From Candidatus Aenigmatarchaeota archaeon (GTDB lineage Archaea; Aenigmatarchaeota; Aenigmatarchaeia; JACPZZ01): a stretch of 36,138 bases of DNA. This document shows positions 29,801-35,850 of the stretch, piece by piece; within the stretch, counting starts at the first letter, position 1, and each line of letters begins with the position of its first letter. Below the pieces are notes generated by a model. It made no database searches, was not told where the DNA came from, and saw only the letters and a program-made list of their open reading frames with translations. The position numbers and the translations under genes are program-made. Location: positions 1 to 36,138 of the forward strand of contig JACPZZ010000034.1 in assembly GCA_016195275.1 (NCBI GenBank). The letters run 5' to 3'.

Positions 29801-32800
29801 GTATTCCCAACTCTCTGGACATATATTCGTAACTCAACGGTAAATCAGTTTGAACAAAATTCTCCATGCTTCCATCAAACCGGTTTGCACGCTCTTTGAT
29901 AAGTTTTATACACGCATTACAAAATAATTTTGTTGCATTAAGGTCTTCAAATGTCTGATTAAAATGAGAGCTTACCACGCCTCTGGGCAAACCGCTTTCC
30001 CTTGCTATATCCCCCTGAGAAATACCAAGGATTTTTGTGCATTCTATGAGATCTTTAACCAGCATTTTTGCGGCGTTATACCCTATGGCAAAGTCTTTAA
30101 TCTCGACTATGTTATTTTCAACGCCCCCAAGCTCTTTTTTACGTTCCTCGATTATTTTTATCAGGTTAAATAACTTTCTTCTGCTTAAGCCCCATTTTTT
30201 GCCGGCGTAGATGTCTGGTCTGAACAGTTTCCTTTTGTCCCTCGTAAACTCAATCCTAAGTTTTTTTACCAGGTCTGTTGCCATCGCCTCGGCAGGGATA
30301 AGATCGTATCCGTAATGTTTCCATTTCCTATCTACTAATTCGGATAGCCTGGCTTTTTTTTCAGGGTGATTATACCCCACTTCGTTGAATTTTGCCGCAT
30401 TTTCTTCGCTGACAATCAACCTGTAGTATGTTTTGATCGCCACGTTTTTTTCATAAACGGACGATATGATTCCGAATCTTAAAAGTAACGATTGCATTTG
30501 ATTTACCATGGCTTTGCTGGCGGTAGAAAATTCTATCTCTCTCCGTGAGTTACTAACGCCGGAGTCGCAATCGAAATAAGATCTTATGAAAGATTTTATC
30601 AGATCTTTGGGAAGCTTAAGAAACCTGCCTTTCAACTCCAGTATGCTAGCTTTCCTCCCTGCCGGGATCCCGATGTTTCGTAGAAACCTCACAATTTCCC
30701 GATTGTGTATCCTTGCCTTGGTTATCTTCCCGTATCTGTTTGAATATTCCTCTTTCGCGTCCAAGCCGAATATTTTTTTCGAAAGGTCTACAAAAATTTT
30801 CCTGAGCTGGCAGTTTGTATTATGGAAACTTACGCCGGATTTTTCTATGGAACCGTCCCCATAAACATAGCCCAAAAAACTCATGAAATCTCTGTTTAAT
30901 TTGGGAAGTTTTACTGGCTTGGAACTGGTCCGCCCCTTGAACTCTATCTGATCGAATTCAAATTCGTTTTTTGAGGCCAGTTTTTTGAAAAGTTTCGCCT
31001 TGATTACCTTGGACCTTATTTTTCTGATCGCCTGCAGATCTTCGTCATCGGCACTAAGATTTCCTGTTTTATTCAGGATGGATTTCTTCGGTAGATTTAT
31101 GTAAGAATCGTCCGGGATGTCGGATATTGTAAATTCGTCGATATTCGTATCTTCTATGCTGATGTATCTGGGTGTGGCTATCATCATACTGGGTTTTATT
31201 TCGTCTGCGCGTATTTTTGAAAATTCGCTTTCTGACAGACAAAAATACGGATGTTCCTGCGTTGTTAACACCGTCTTGCCTTTCTTGGTCTTTATTTTTA
31301 TCAGCTTTTTGTCATTCGGCCTTTTCCATACAGCCGTAACTTTAGTTCTTTCTAATTTCATTCTATCGTTTAATGCCAGCAACTCAATGCCTTCCGGCAG
31401 GCATATCTGGTCGTTTCCTATTTTCATCGGTCGATTGATTTTGAATTCGTTGTCCACTATAACCTTTATCGGCACGATGTTTCCATCTGCAAGCTGAACC
31501 AACGTGTCACCGCTTAGGCACTTGCCGCTGCCGCGTCCACCTGCCACGAGCATGCTTGAAGACCCGTCTACCAAAAAACTCATTACGCCGGCGAATAACG
31601 GGTCTATCATCCCTGATTTTATGAATAACGGAAGCGTCCACGGTCTGTCTCTGTGTCTACGGAATGCAAACGCCAGCCCTTCCGGAGACAATGTCTTTGT
31701 TATCGCAGCGACTCTCGCCCGCCCGCCCGGCACGTTTATGTCCGTGTCCAAAACAGGGTTCGCTTCGTCCAAAGGTCTGCCCGAAGCTATCCTGAATCTT
31801 GTCGCCCACGATTCGGCGTCGTCTTTTGTAGGAATGAGGTTTGTAGAGCATTCGTTATAGTCTGAATGGTTTATGTAAATCGGGTTTTGCCCGATAGGCG
31901 AGTTGATGTAAATGTCCTGTATCTTTTCGTCGGCTAAAAGTATTTCCAGTACGCCAAAACCTGCTGTGTATCTTGTAAGGACCTTGGTTATATTTTCGAT
32001 TTCCATTGGATTCAAAAAAATTCCCATGTTCGTTGACAAGTCGCGTATCATGTCGCGGCCGATGTTGTAGAATATTTCGCGCGCGCGTTCCGGTTCCGAG
32101 AACTCGGTTTCAACAGGCTTGTGCTCTCCCATGTAGCGCCGCGCGGCGTCGAGCAGCATGTATTTGTCCTCTGTTAACTGGAATTCCGGAGGGATGACAT
32201 GGTAGACTAATTCGGATTTCGTCGGTATCCGGTAAATTTCAACCTCTATATCGCCCACTTTGTAACGGTCTATGGCCTGCCCGTCCTTTGGGGTTGTGGA
32301 CATGAACCGGGTTAACATGAAGTTAGGCCGTATGGTCGGGTGGAAAATCTCGCGGTAAAGCGTCCTGTCCCCTATGTGATAGCCGGCTATATTGTCCTTT
32401 ACCATTTGTATGAGCGCCGTCGATTCCAAAATCCTTTGTATCGGCGCCAGCGCGTTATTTGCATAATGCGCGTAGCATTGTATATGGTAAGGGTTTTTCT
32501 TGGCCTCGATTTTTACCTTCCTTATCTCGCGCAAAATCTCTGCATAAGCGCCTATGGGGTCGCGCCTCATTAAGTCGATGACAATACGCTGCAAATTGTG
32601 GCTTCGTTCAGCTGTGTGGCGGTCGCAGTTCGGTATTGAGATGTTCGTGACTGTTAGCAATCTCCTTCCACGGACGATCTCGTCAAGCGCATTGGCAATC
32701 TCAACCAACAGCCGGGTTTGCTCCCAGTCGTATTCGTATTCGCGCGTTTCGGCAAGGACAATACGGGAAACTTTCTTGACTTCGGCTATCTTGTCTATTG

Positions 32801-32909
32801 CCGCGGCCATTATAGCCTCGAAGTCCTCAAGGCTTGAGCCGTATAAAGTTCCCAAGGTGTTTAACCTTATTGAATTGTCCTCCGGGTTGTACTCGAACTG
32901 TAAAGCCAT
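26898..32909 (-). CDS. type II/IV secretion (PilT/TadA/GspE-like) ATPase interrupted by two inteins
   Basis: The frame of 2003 codons encodes a pilus-assembly ATPase with two in-frame inteins. The exteins (1-463, 1210-1287, 1788-2003) sum to 757 residues. Extein 1 holds a long N-domain and the secretion-ATPase N-terminal region (YTAGFGVLEILLADEKIQDI; INVPGGRARVAA), ending at Walker A GGRGSGK, with T-S-L after intein 1. Extein 2 has ILTVEDTIEL (Asp box) and the Walker B region SSLIVGEVRS. Extein 3 starts TEARALYEAMRIGALS and has the His box AGTIHGESP. It drives pilin assembly with the TadC-like protein encoded next. ATG 32909 is supported by a TATA-like box in the divergent spacer. Activity requires both inteins to splice. 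Confidence 0.93.
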   Translation of the reverse strand: MALQFEYNPEDNSIRLNTLGTLYGSSLEDFEAIMAAAIDKIAEVKKVSRIVLAETREYEYDWEQTRLLVEIANALDEIVRGRRLLTVTNISIPNCDRHTAERSHNLQRIVIDLMRRDPIGAYAEILREIRKVKIEAKKNPYHIQCYAHYANNALAPIQRILESTALIQMVKDNIAGYHIGDRTLYREIFHPTIRPNFMLTRFMSTTPKDGQAIDRYKVGDIEVEIYRIPTKSELVYHVIPPEFQLTEDKYMLLDAARRYMGEHKPVETEFSEPERAREIFYNIGRDMIRDLSTNMGIFLNPMEIENITKVLTRYTAGFGVLEILLADEKIQDIYINSPIGQNPIYINHSDYNECSTNLIPTKDDAESWATRFRIASGRPLDEANPVLDTDINVPGGRARVAAITKTLSPEGLAFAFRRHRDRPWTLPLFIKSGMIDPLFAGVMSFLVDGSSSMLVAGGRGSGKCLSGDTLVQLADGNIVPIKVIVDNEFKINRPMKIGNDQICLPEGIELLALNDRMKLERTKVTAVWKRPNDKKLIKIKTKKGKTVLTTQEHPYFCLSESEFSKIRADEIKPSMMIATPRYISIEDTNIDEFTISDIPDDSYINLPKKSILNKTGNLSADDEDLQAIRKIRSKVIKAKLFKKLASKNEFEFDQIEFKGRTSSKPVKLPKLNRDFMSFLGYVYGDGSIEKSGVSFHNTNCQLRKIFVDLSKKIFGLDAKEEYSNRYGKITKARIHNREIVRFLRNIGIPAGRKASILELKGRFLKLPKDLIKSFIRSYFDCDSGVSNSRREIEFSTASKAMVNQMQSLLLRFGIISSVYEKNVAIKTYYRLIVSEENAAKFNEVGYNHPEKKARLSELVDRKWKHYGYDLIPAEAMATDLVKKLRIEFTRDKRKLFRPDIYAGKKWGLSRRKLFNLIKIIEERKKELGGVENNIVEIKDFAIGYNAAKMLVKDLIECTKILGISQGDIARESGLPRGVVSSHFNQTFEDLNATKLFCNACIKLIKERANRFDGSMENFVQTDLPLSYEYMSRELGIPTTTIKHHFYAKPTLTVHRGSIQNLLTGYSEQWNNNIDQIAHKISNYENMASLIKTEAPSKELYEIIKLLNIETERIEKSTGVSISNRRYIYHTRHRPENIAKIIGFVEGVWKDANSEEAAKKIEKLKLLAESDIYWDEVKTVEQVEDKDGFVYDLTVEPSHNFVANGVIVSNTSLLNALMLEISPNKRILTVEDTIELAVDYMRKIGYNIERLKSRSVITHVETEMAADEALRTALRLGDSSLIVGEVRSSIRGNEEVFIVESGEAKRIQIKDLEGKPTEGILVPTIGPDLKFGLSRLSGFVKHPKRDKLLKIKTKTGREVTVTHDHSLFTAQNFRIAPIECRDLKVGDKIIIPSVIPYGYNDVEHIDATEMLPELRVSNAEDQIRRAIKVLGWKKSSEVCNTKDIYHYLLTTQKTNLPVNSFTSLLGCANVEPDISTIRIKSGTSNTIPAKLPINADFCRFLGYIVSDGWVGKGNVSISNNNDAIVNDVISLSNSLFGIEPYVRETLGWGVSKQIKIQSVPLATLIDKLECGKYAENKRIPPIIYGLSLEKICSFLRGLYSGDGSFTISKQSGNSIRYHTTSKKLAEDVMYLLLCLGIVARVRQQTNSRSKNPIYTVEFKKLEEVRKFLSLVGFVNKDKKPHTKSFSHSKFNSVDFDPKELEKHLKLTRKYRHLRRLKKCSLDYLRKIVEDPETDADDFIRTFVNGNFFLDEVKEIEEMVLEEPEYVYDLSVNPTQNFVGGFGGILLHNTEARALYEAMRIGALSNVVAGTIHGESPYGVYDRVVNDLGVPSTSFKATDIIVISKMLRSADGLHKFRRVTDLTEVRKHWKNDPYEEKGFVNLMEYSAAADSLKPTEILSTGESEIINRIASLTREWEGKWEDVWENIQLRANIKKSMVGYSVKFNLPEIIEAPWVTASNEQFHIISSRLKEETGYLDPKEIFSRWDKWFSSRIKEQMPRMTARVL
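27549..29048 (-). other. intein 2 (500 aa, LAGLIDADG) after Walker B of the pilus ATPase
   Basis: The intein runs from SIRGNEEVFIVESG (Ser1 nucleophile) to ILLHN and is followed by Thr+1 of the extein. Block B is GREVTVTHDHSLF. Endonuclease motifs are CRFLGYIVSDGWVG and SFLRGLYSGDGSF, with SKKLAEDVMYLLLCLGI as the usual following helix. Block F reads VYDLSVNPTQNFVGG, with Gln where the usual block-F His would be. The penultimate His-Asn is intact. Removing it restores IVGEVRS-TEARALYEAM, the conserved post-Walker-B sequence of archaeal secretion ATPases. Confidence 0.92.
29283..31520 (-). other. intein 1 (746 aa, LAGLIDADG plus HTH region) in Walker A of the pilus ATPase
   Basis: The intein runs from Cys1 (CLSGDTLVQLADG) to VIVSN and interrupts GGRGSGK-TSLLN. 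Block B is GKTVLTTQEHPYF (about 81-93). LAGLIDADG motifs are SFLGYVYGDGSI (214-225) and SFIRSYFDCDSGV (310-322). Residues about 440-700 are extra and contain helix-turn-helix-like stretches (ILGISQGDIARESGLPRGVV; YMSRELGIPTTTIKHHF). Block F VYDLTVEPSHNFVANG keeps its His, but the residue before the last Asn is Ser instead of His. At 746 aa it is unusually long for an intein. Confidence 0.92.
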
Positions 32910-32924
32910 ATGATTATTATATTA

Positions 32925-32940
32925 TCCCTTAAACTAAATT
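32925..32940. promoter_or_regulatory. divergent promoter between pilus ATPase and coiled-coil gene
   Basis: TCCCTTAAACTAAATT can serve as TATA box on either strand: about 20 nt upstream of ATG 32952 and about 23-25 nt upstream of ATG 32909. The whole divergent spacer is only 42 bp. Confidence 0.4.
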
Positions 32941-32951
32941 GTATTGATAAT

Positions 32952-33365
32952 ATGGCAGTTTTTGATAAAAAGCCTGCCAATGTGCAGGCCGTTGTAGCAG
33001 AGTTAATAAGAAGGTTGAACGATGACTCAAAGCGCCTGCGCCTGGTAGAGCAGAAGATACTTAGTTTCGAGTCTACAATATCCAATTTCGACCAGGCCGC
33101 GGTTGAGCAATTCAAACAGGCAAAAAACAACTCGGACAAGCTGAATGCGAAAATTGATGAATTGGCCAACAGCATAGCAAAGCTGGAAGACGAAATTAGG
33201 AAATTGTCGAAAATGGCGGAAAGGGCCGCGACCAAAACAGAGCTGAGGGAAATACAGGGGTTTATCGATTTGATTAACCCGATAAAATCCAATTTTATAA
33301 CGATCCAGGAAGTCAGGAAAATGATCGAGGACCTTAAGGCGGAGCTGGACGCACAAAAAGTGTAA
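32952..33365 (+). CDS. coiled-coil protein, pilus/archaellum accessory-like (137 aa)
   Basis: A soluble, highly charged helical protein starting MAVFDKKPANVQAVVAELIR. Heptad-like repeats run through LVEQKILSFESTISNFDQAA and NAKIDELANSIAKLEDEIRK. The C-terminal TKTELREIQGFIDLINPIKS, then NFITIQEVRKMIEDL, faintly resembles the ends of archaellum FlaC/D/E-type accessory proteins, but that is only a resemblance. ATG 32952 is preferred to the in-frame 32910 start, which would lie in the promoter region next to the divergent ATPase. Its place beside the ATPase suggests a cytoplasmic accessory role. Confidence 0.75.
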   Translation: MAVFDKKPANVQAVVAELIRRLNDDSKRLRLVEQKILSFESTISNFDQAAVEQFKQAKNNSDKLNAKIDELANSIAKLEDEIRKLSKMAERAATKTELREIQGFIDLINPIKSNFITIQEVRKMIEDLKAELDAQKV

Positions 33366-33370
33366 ATAAA

Positions 33371-33410
33371 GCTTTTATTAAGATCCGATCAAAAGTAATT
33401 AGGTAATATT
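33371..33410 (+). promoter_or_regulatory. promoter and RBS of coiled-coil gene 33411
   Basis: TATA-like GCTTTTATTA (33371-33380) is followed by AGATCCGATC (33381-33390) and an AGGT Shine-Dalgarno-like sequence 8 nt before ATG 33411. The same 10-mer occurs at 34581-34590 on the minus strand next to another TATA box. Confidence 0.4.
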
Positions 33411-34082
33411 ATGTGGCTGTTCAAGAAAAAGGGGCAGGAAACCCCCATACCCGTTAACATACCCAAGCCTGCCATGCAGGGTTCCGGTTTCTCCGCGCCT
33501 ATGAACGCCCCTCCTGCGGAATCGAGAACAGCTTTGATGACAGCCGTGAAAGAAGGCGTCGCCCAGCCGCGGCAACCAGCCGCACAGCAGGAAATTCAGC
33601 CAATGGGCTTTAACATACCTGAACCTCCGCAATCTCAGCAAAATGATTTTGAATTTCCTGTTGAACAACCGCAGCCACAGCAACAACCCGGGACAGAGTG
33701 GGAGCCCGCAATCCCCGAGATGAGTGAAATTCCTGTGGCGTTAAGCAGCTCGCCAACCGCTACGGAAGTCGAGGAAGTCGTCGAAGCTGTTGTGGAGGAA
33801 AAATGGAAACAACTGGAATTCCGCATCGACGCGATCGAAAAGCGCTTTGACGCCGTTAATGAAAGGTTGCATGACATCGATCTTCAGATGCGCACGATAA
33901 AAGAATCCGGGACCGCAGCCTCGGGCGGAATTGAAGGCAAGATCGATCGGTATCGCGAAAACCTGGACCAGATCGACTCGCGTATCGGTTCCATTGAAAA
34001 AGCCTTCAAAGAGACGCTTCCGTCAATGATAGAATCCGTGAGGGCTGTCAACGATTCTTTGCAGAAAATGAATAAGCAGTAA
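33411..34082 (+). CDS. Pro/Gln-rich linker plus coiled-coil protein (223 aa)
   Basis: MWLFKKKGQETPIPVNIPKP opens a low-complexity P/Q-rich region to about residue 115 (QPAAQQEIQPMGFNIPEPPQ). An acidic EVEEVVEAVVEEKWKQLEFR helix follows, then coiled coil to the end (IDAIEKRFDAVNERLHDIDL). There are no TM segments. It may be a cytoplasmic adaptor of the pilus machine, comparable in layout to archaellum FlaD/E-type proteins, but no specific family motif is visible. It is transcribed away from the pilus ATPase, 45 nt after the other coiled-coil gene. Confidence 0.75.
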   Translation: MWLFKKKGQETPIPVNIPKPAMQGSGFSAPMNAPPAESRTALMTAVKEGVAQPRQPAAQQEIQPMGFNIPEPPQSQQNDFEFPVEQPQPQQQPGTEWEPAIPEMSEIPVALSSSPTATEVEEVVEAVVEEKWKQLEFRIDAIEKRFDAVNERLHDIDLQMRTIKESGTAASGGIEGKIDRYRENLDQIDSRIGSIEKAFKETLPSMIESVRAVNDSLQKMNKQ

Positions 34083-34085
34083 AAT

Positions 34086-34547
34086 TTACAATCCCGGCGG
34101 TAACGATCTGACCATTCCTGTACGCCCTGTGATAAAAAGTTGCTTCTCCAGCTTATCCAAGGTAAGGAACAACTCTTCGGCTTCTCTTGAATAATTCTTC
34201 GAAAAATCAGCCTTCACCGAAGATGTACCTAAGAAATCGCCCCTATTTTGGGCGGCGCTCACTGCAACCTCATCGTATACTCGGATAAGGAGATGATCCC
34301 ATGGCCATGCCAAAAAAATTCTTTTCCCGACCACAGATAAATTTCTAGACGCGTTGACATCTCTGTGAGACCAGACATCTCTAACTGAACAATAACCGTT
34401 TTGGCCTGAATACACAAATTGCCTGTATTGACTGTCGTAGAAAATATCTGAATGCCCAATGCTCTGGTAACTAAAATTATTAGCCGTTCTAGAAACTTCG
34501 TTATGAACAATCGTAAACGGCAACGAATAGATTCCTTCTCGCTCCAT
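34086..34547 (-). CDS. hypothetical protein (153 aa)
   Basis: I do not recognise this protein. It begins MEREGIYSLPFTIVHNEVSR and has an aromatic-rich middle (HSDIFYDSQYRQFVYSG; GKRIFLAWPWDHLLIRVYDE) and a charged C-terminus (REAEELFLTLDKLEKQLF). No TM or signal segment is evident. Reality is supported by a TATA-like CTTAAATAG (34570-34578, minus) 27 nt upstream of the ATG and by compact convergence with the coiled-coil gene (3-nt gap). Confidence 0.6.
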   Translation of the reverse strand: MEREGIYSLPFTIVHNEVSRTANNFSYQSIGHSDIFYDSQYRQFVYSGQNGYCSVRDVWSHRDVNASRNLSVVGKRIFLAWPWDHLLIRVYDEVAVSAAQNRGDFLGTSSVKADFSKNYSREAEELFLTLDKLEKQLFITGRTGMVRSLPPGL

Positions 34548-34569
34548 GATTGAATGAAAGCACTCAAAC

Positions 34570-34590
34570 TATTTAAGTTGGATCGGATCT
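34570..34590 (-). promoter_or_regulatory. promoter of hypothetical gene 34547 with AGATCCGATC element
   Basis: CTTAAATAG is centred 27 nt upstream of the ATG. Directly upstream (34581-34590) lies AGATCCGATC in the same orientation relative to the gene as at 33381-33390. Confidence 0.45.
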
Positions 34591-34613
34591 AAGTTTCGAG
34601 GTTTGCTATATAA

Positions 34614-35195
34614 TTATTCTACAGGCTTGCCTGTTGTTGGGTCTATCTTCGGTTCTTCTGTAGTCTCAGTCTTCTCCTCATGCACGACAAACCATATAAC
34701 CGCGATTATTATGCCGAAAAAGACAAGCATTGTAAGGATCTCGCTGCTGTTTAAACTCAAATTACCGAACGAAAAAACGCCTGCGTTTGCATTCACAAAA
34801 AGGCCTGCAGCGAGTATCAGCGCGATGATAATGACCGCATACTTGAAATTGCCTTGTGTAAATTCGCTGGATTTCAGCCCGAATATGCCGACAAACATCA
34901 GCAAAACCAAAACGCCCGACAAAACGATTATCGAACTTCCGAAAAGCTTGCTGAAAAAGGACGACAAAAATCCGGAATATGGGGTAAATATCGTAAGATA
35001 GAAAGCGACTGCAAGCGCTATCACCGCATCGACGGACGTGTTTGATTTTTTGTTATCTTCGCCTTTCTTGAATATCATGACAGTCTGCAATATGCCGAAA
35101 ACAATTGAAAAGGCAAGCAGCCACGGCAATACGAAATCATAAAAGCCCATAGCCTTCAGCGTGTTTTGCAACGCGATGAAATCAAACGCGGCCAT
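34614..35195 (-). CDS. four-TM membrane protein, tandem paralogue 1 (193 aa)
   Basis: Hydrophobic protein starting MAAFDFIALQNTLKAMGFYD, with segments VLPWLLAFSIVFGILQTVMI, SVDAVIALAVAFYLTIF, SSIIVLSGVLVLLMFVGIFG, AVIIIALILAAGLFVNANAG and LTMLVFFGIIIAVIWFVV. A charged tail follows (HEEKTETTEEPKIDPTTGKP). No enzyme or transporter family is recognised. A TATA-like GGTTAAATACAT (35213-35224, minus) precedes it. It is a close paralogue of the next gene. Its place beside the pilus locus suggests a membrane accessory role, but nothing in the sequence proves that. Confidence 0.8.
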   Translation of the reverse strand: MAAFDFIALQNTLKAMGFYDFVLPWLLAFSIVFGILQTVMIFKKGEDNKKSNTSVDAVIALAVAFYLTIFTPYSGFLSSFFSKLFGSSIIVLSGVLVLLMFVGIFGLKSSEFTQGNFKYAVIIIALILAAGLFVNANAGVFSFGNLSLNSSEILTMLVFFGIIIAVIWFVVHEEKTETTEEPKIDPTTGKPVE

Positions 35196-35226
35196 TATCT
35201 ACGATTATTTTCGGATGTATTTAACC

Positions 35227-35778
35227 TTATTTCGAGCCGCTGACAACAAACCATATCACAGCGCCGATTATTCCAAAAAACAATAGTAATGTCAGCGTCT
35301 CCCCGCTCGCCAGATTAGTTCCACCAAAAGAAAAAACACCCGCATTGGCATTTATGAAAAGGCCGGCTGCGACAATTAATGCTCCGATAAGGCCACCAAT
35401 GCCCATTGGCGTAAGCTCTGTTTTATCGCCTGTTTTTTTCGACAGCAGGCCTGTAATATTGAAACCGAATATTCCTATGAACATCAAAAGGACTAACACG
35501 CCAGAAAGTACAATTATGGAGCCTCCGAAAAGCTTGCTGAAAAAGGACGAAAGAAAACCTGAGTATGGGGTGAAGATAGTAAGGTAAAACGCAACCGCAA
35601 GGGATATTACAGCGTCGACGGATGTGTTTGGCTTGTCTTCTTTTCCCTTCTTAAAAATATTTACTGTCTGCAATATTCCAAACACAATTGAAAATGCCAG
35701 CAGCCACGGCAATACGAAATCATAAAAGCCCATAGCCTTCAGCGTGTTTTGCAACGCGATGAAATCAAACGCGGCCAT
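35227..35778 (-). CDS. four-TM membrane protein, tandem paralogue 2 (183 aa)
   Basis: Paralogue of 34614-35195, nearly identical in the first 50 residues and in YLTIFTPYSGFLSSFFSKLF, but diverged in the loop (NITGLLSKKTGDKTELTPMG) and without the charged tail. The first 80 coding bases plus 11 upstream bases (35699-35789) are identical to 35116-35206. An AAGGAG Shine-Dalgarno-like sequence (35790-35795, minus) lies 11-12 nt upstream. A TnpB right end begins 24 bp before the ATG, where the other copy has its TATA region. Confidence 0.8.
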   Translation of the reverse strand: MAAFDFIALQNTLKAMGFYDFVLPWLLAFSIVFGILQTVNIFKKGKEDKPNTSVDAVISLAVAFYLTIFTPYSGFLSSFFSKLFGGSIIVLSGVLVLLMFIGIFGFNITGLLSKKTGDKTELTPMGIGGLIGALIVAAGLFINANAGVFSFGGTNLASGETLTLLLFFGIIGAVIWFVVSGSK

Positions 35779-35801
35779 TATCTACGATTCTCCTTGTAAC
35801 T

Positions 35802-35850
35802 ATGTGACATACTCCAACCCCTAAAGGATGTGGACTTCCTGCTTCAATGA
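35802..35850 (-). mobile_element. TnpB element right end
   Basis: On the minus strand GAAGCAGGAAG is followed by an imperfect hairpin (TCCACATCC, then TAGGGGTTGGAG) and terminal GTATGTCACAT. The TnpB stop codon (35821-35823) lies inside it. The copy at 13828-13876 is nearly identical. This is probably the 3' end of an omega RNA. Confidence 0.65.

Noticed and set aside
26898-32909. Possibility that the 2003-codon frame is a fused or multi-domain protein rather than intein-containing
   Set aside because: Both insertions begin with Cys or Ser, end with Asn followed by Thr, contain LAGLIDADG motifs, and their removal exactly restores Walker A and the post-Walker B sequence.
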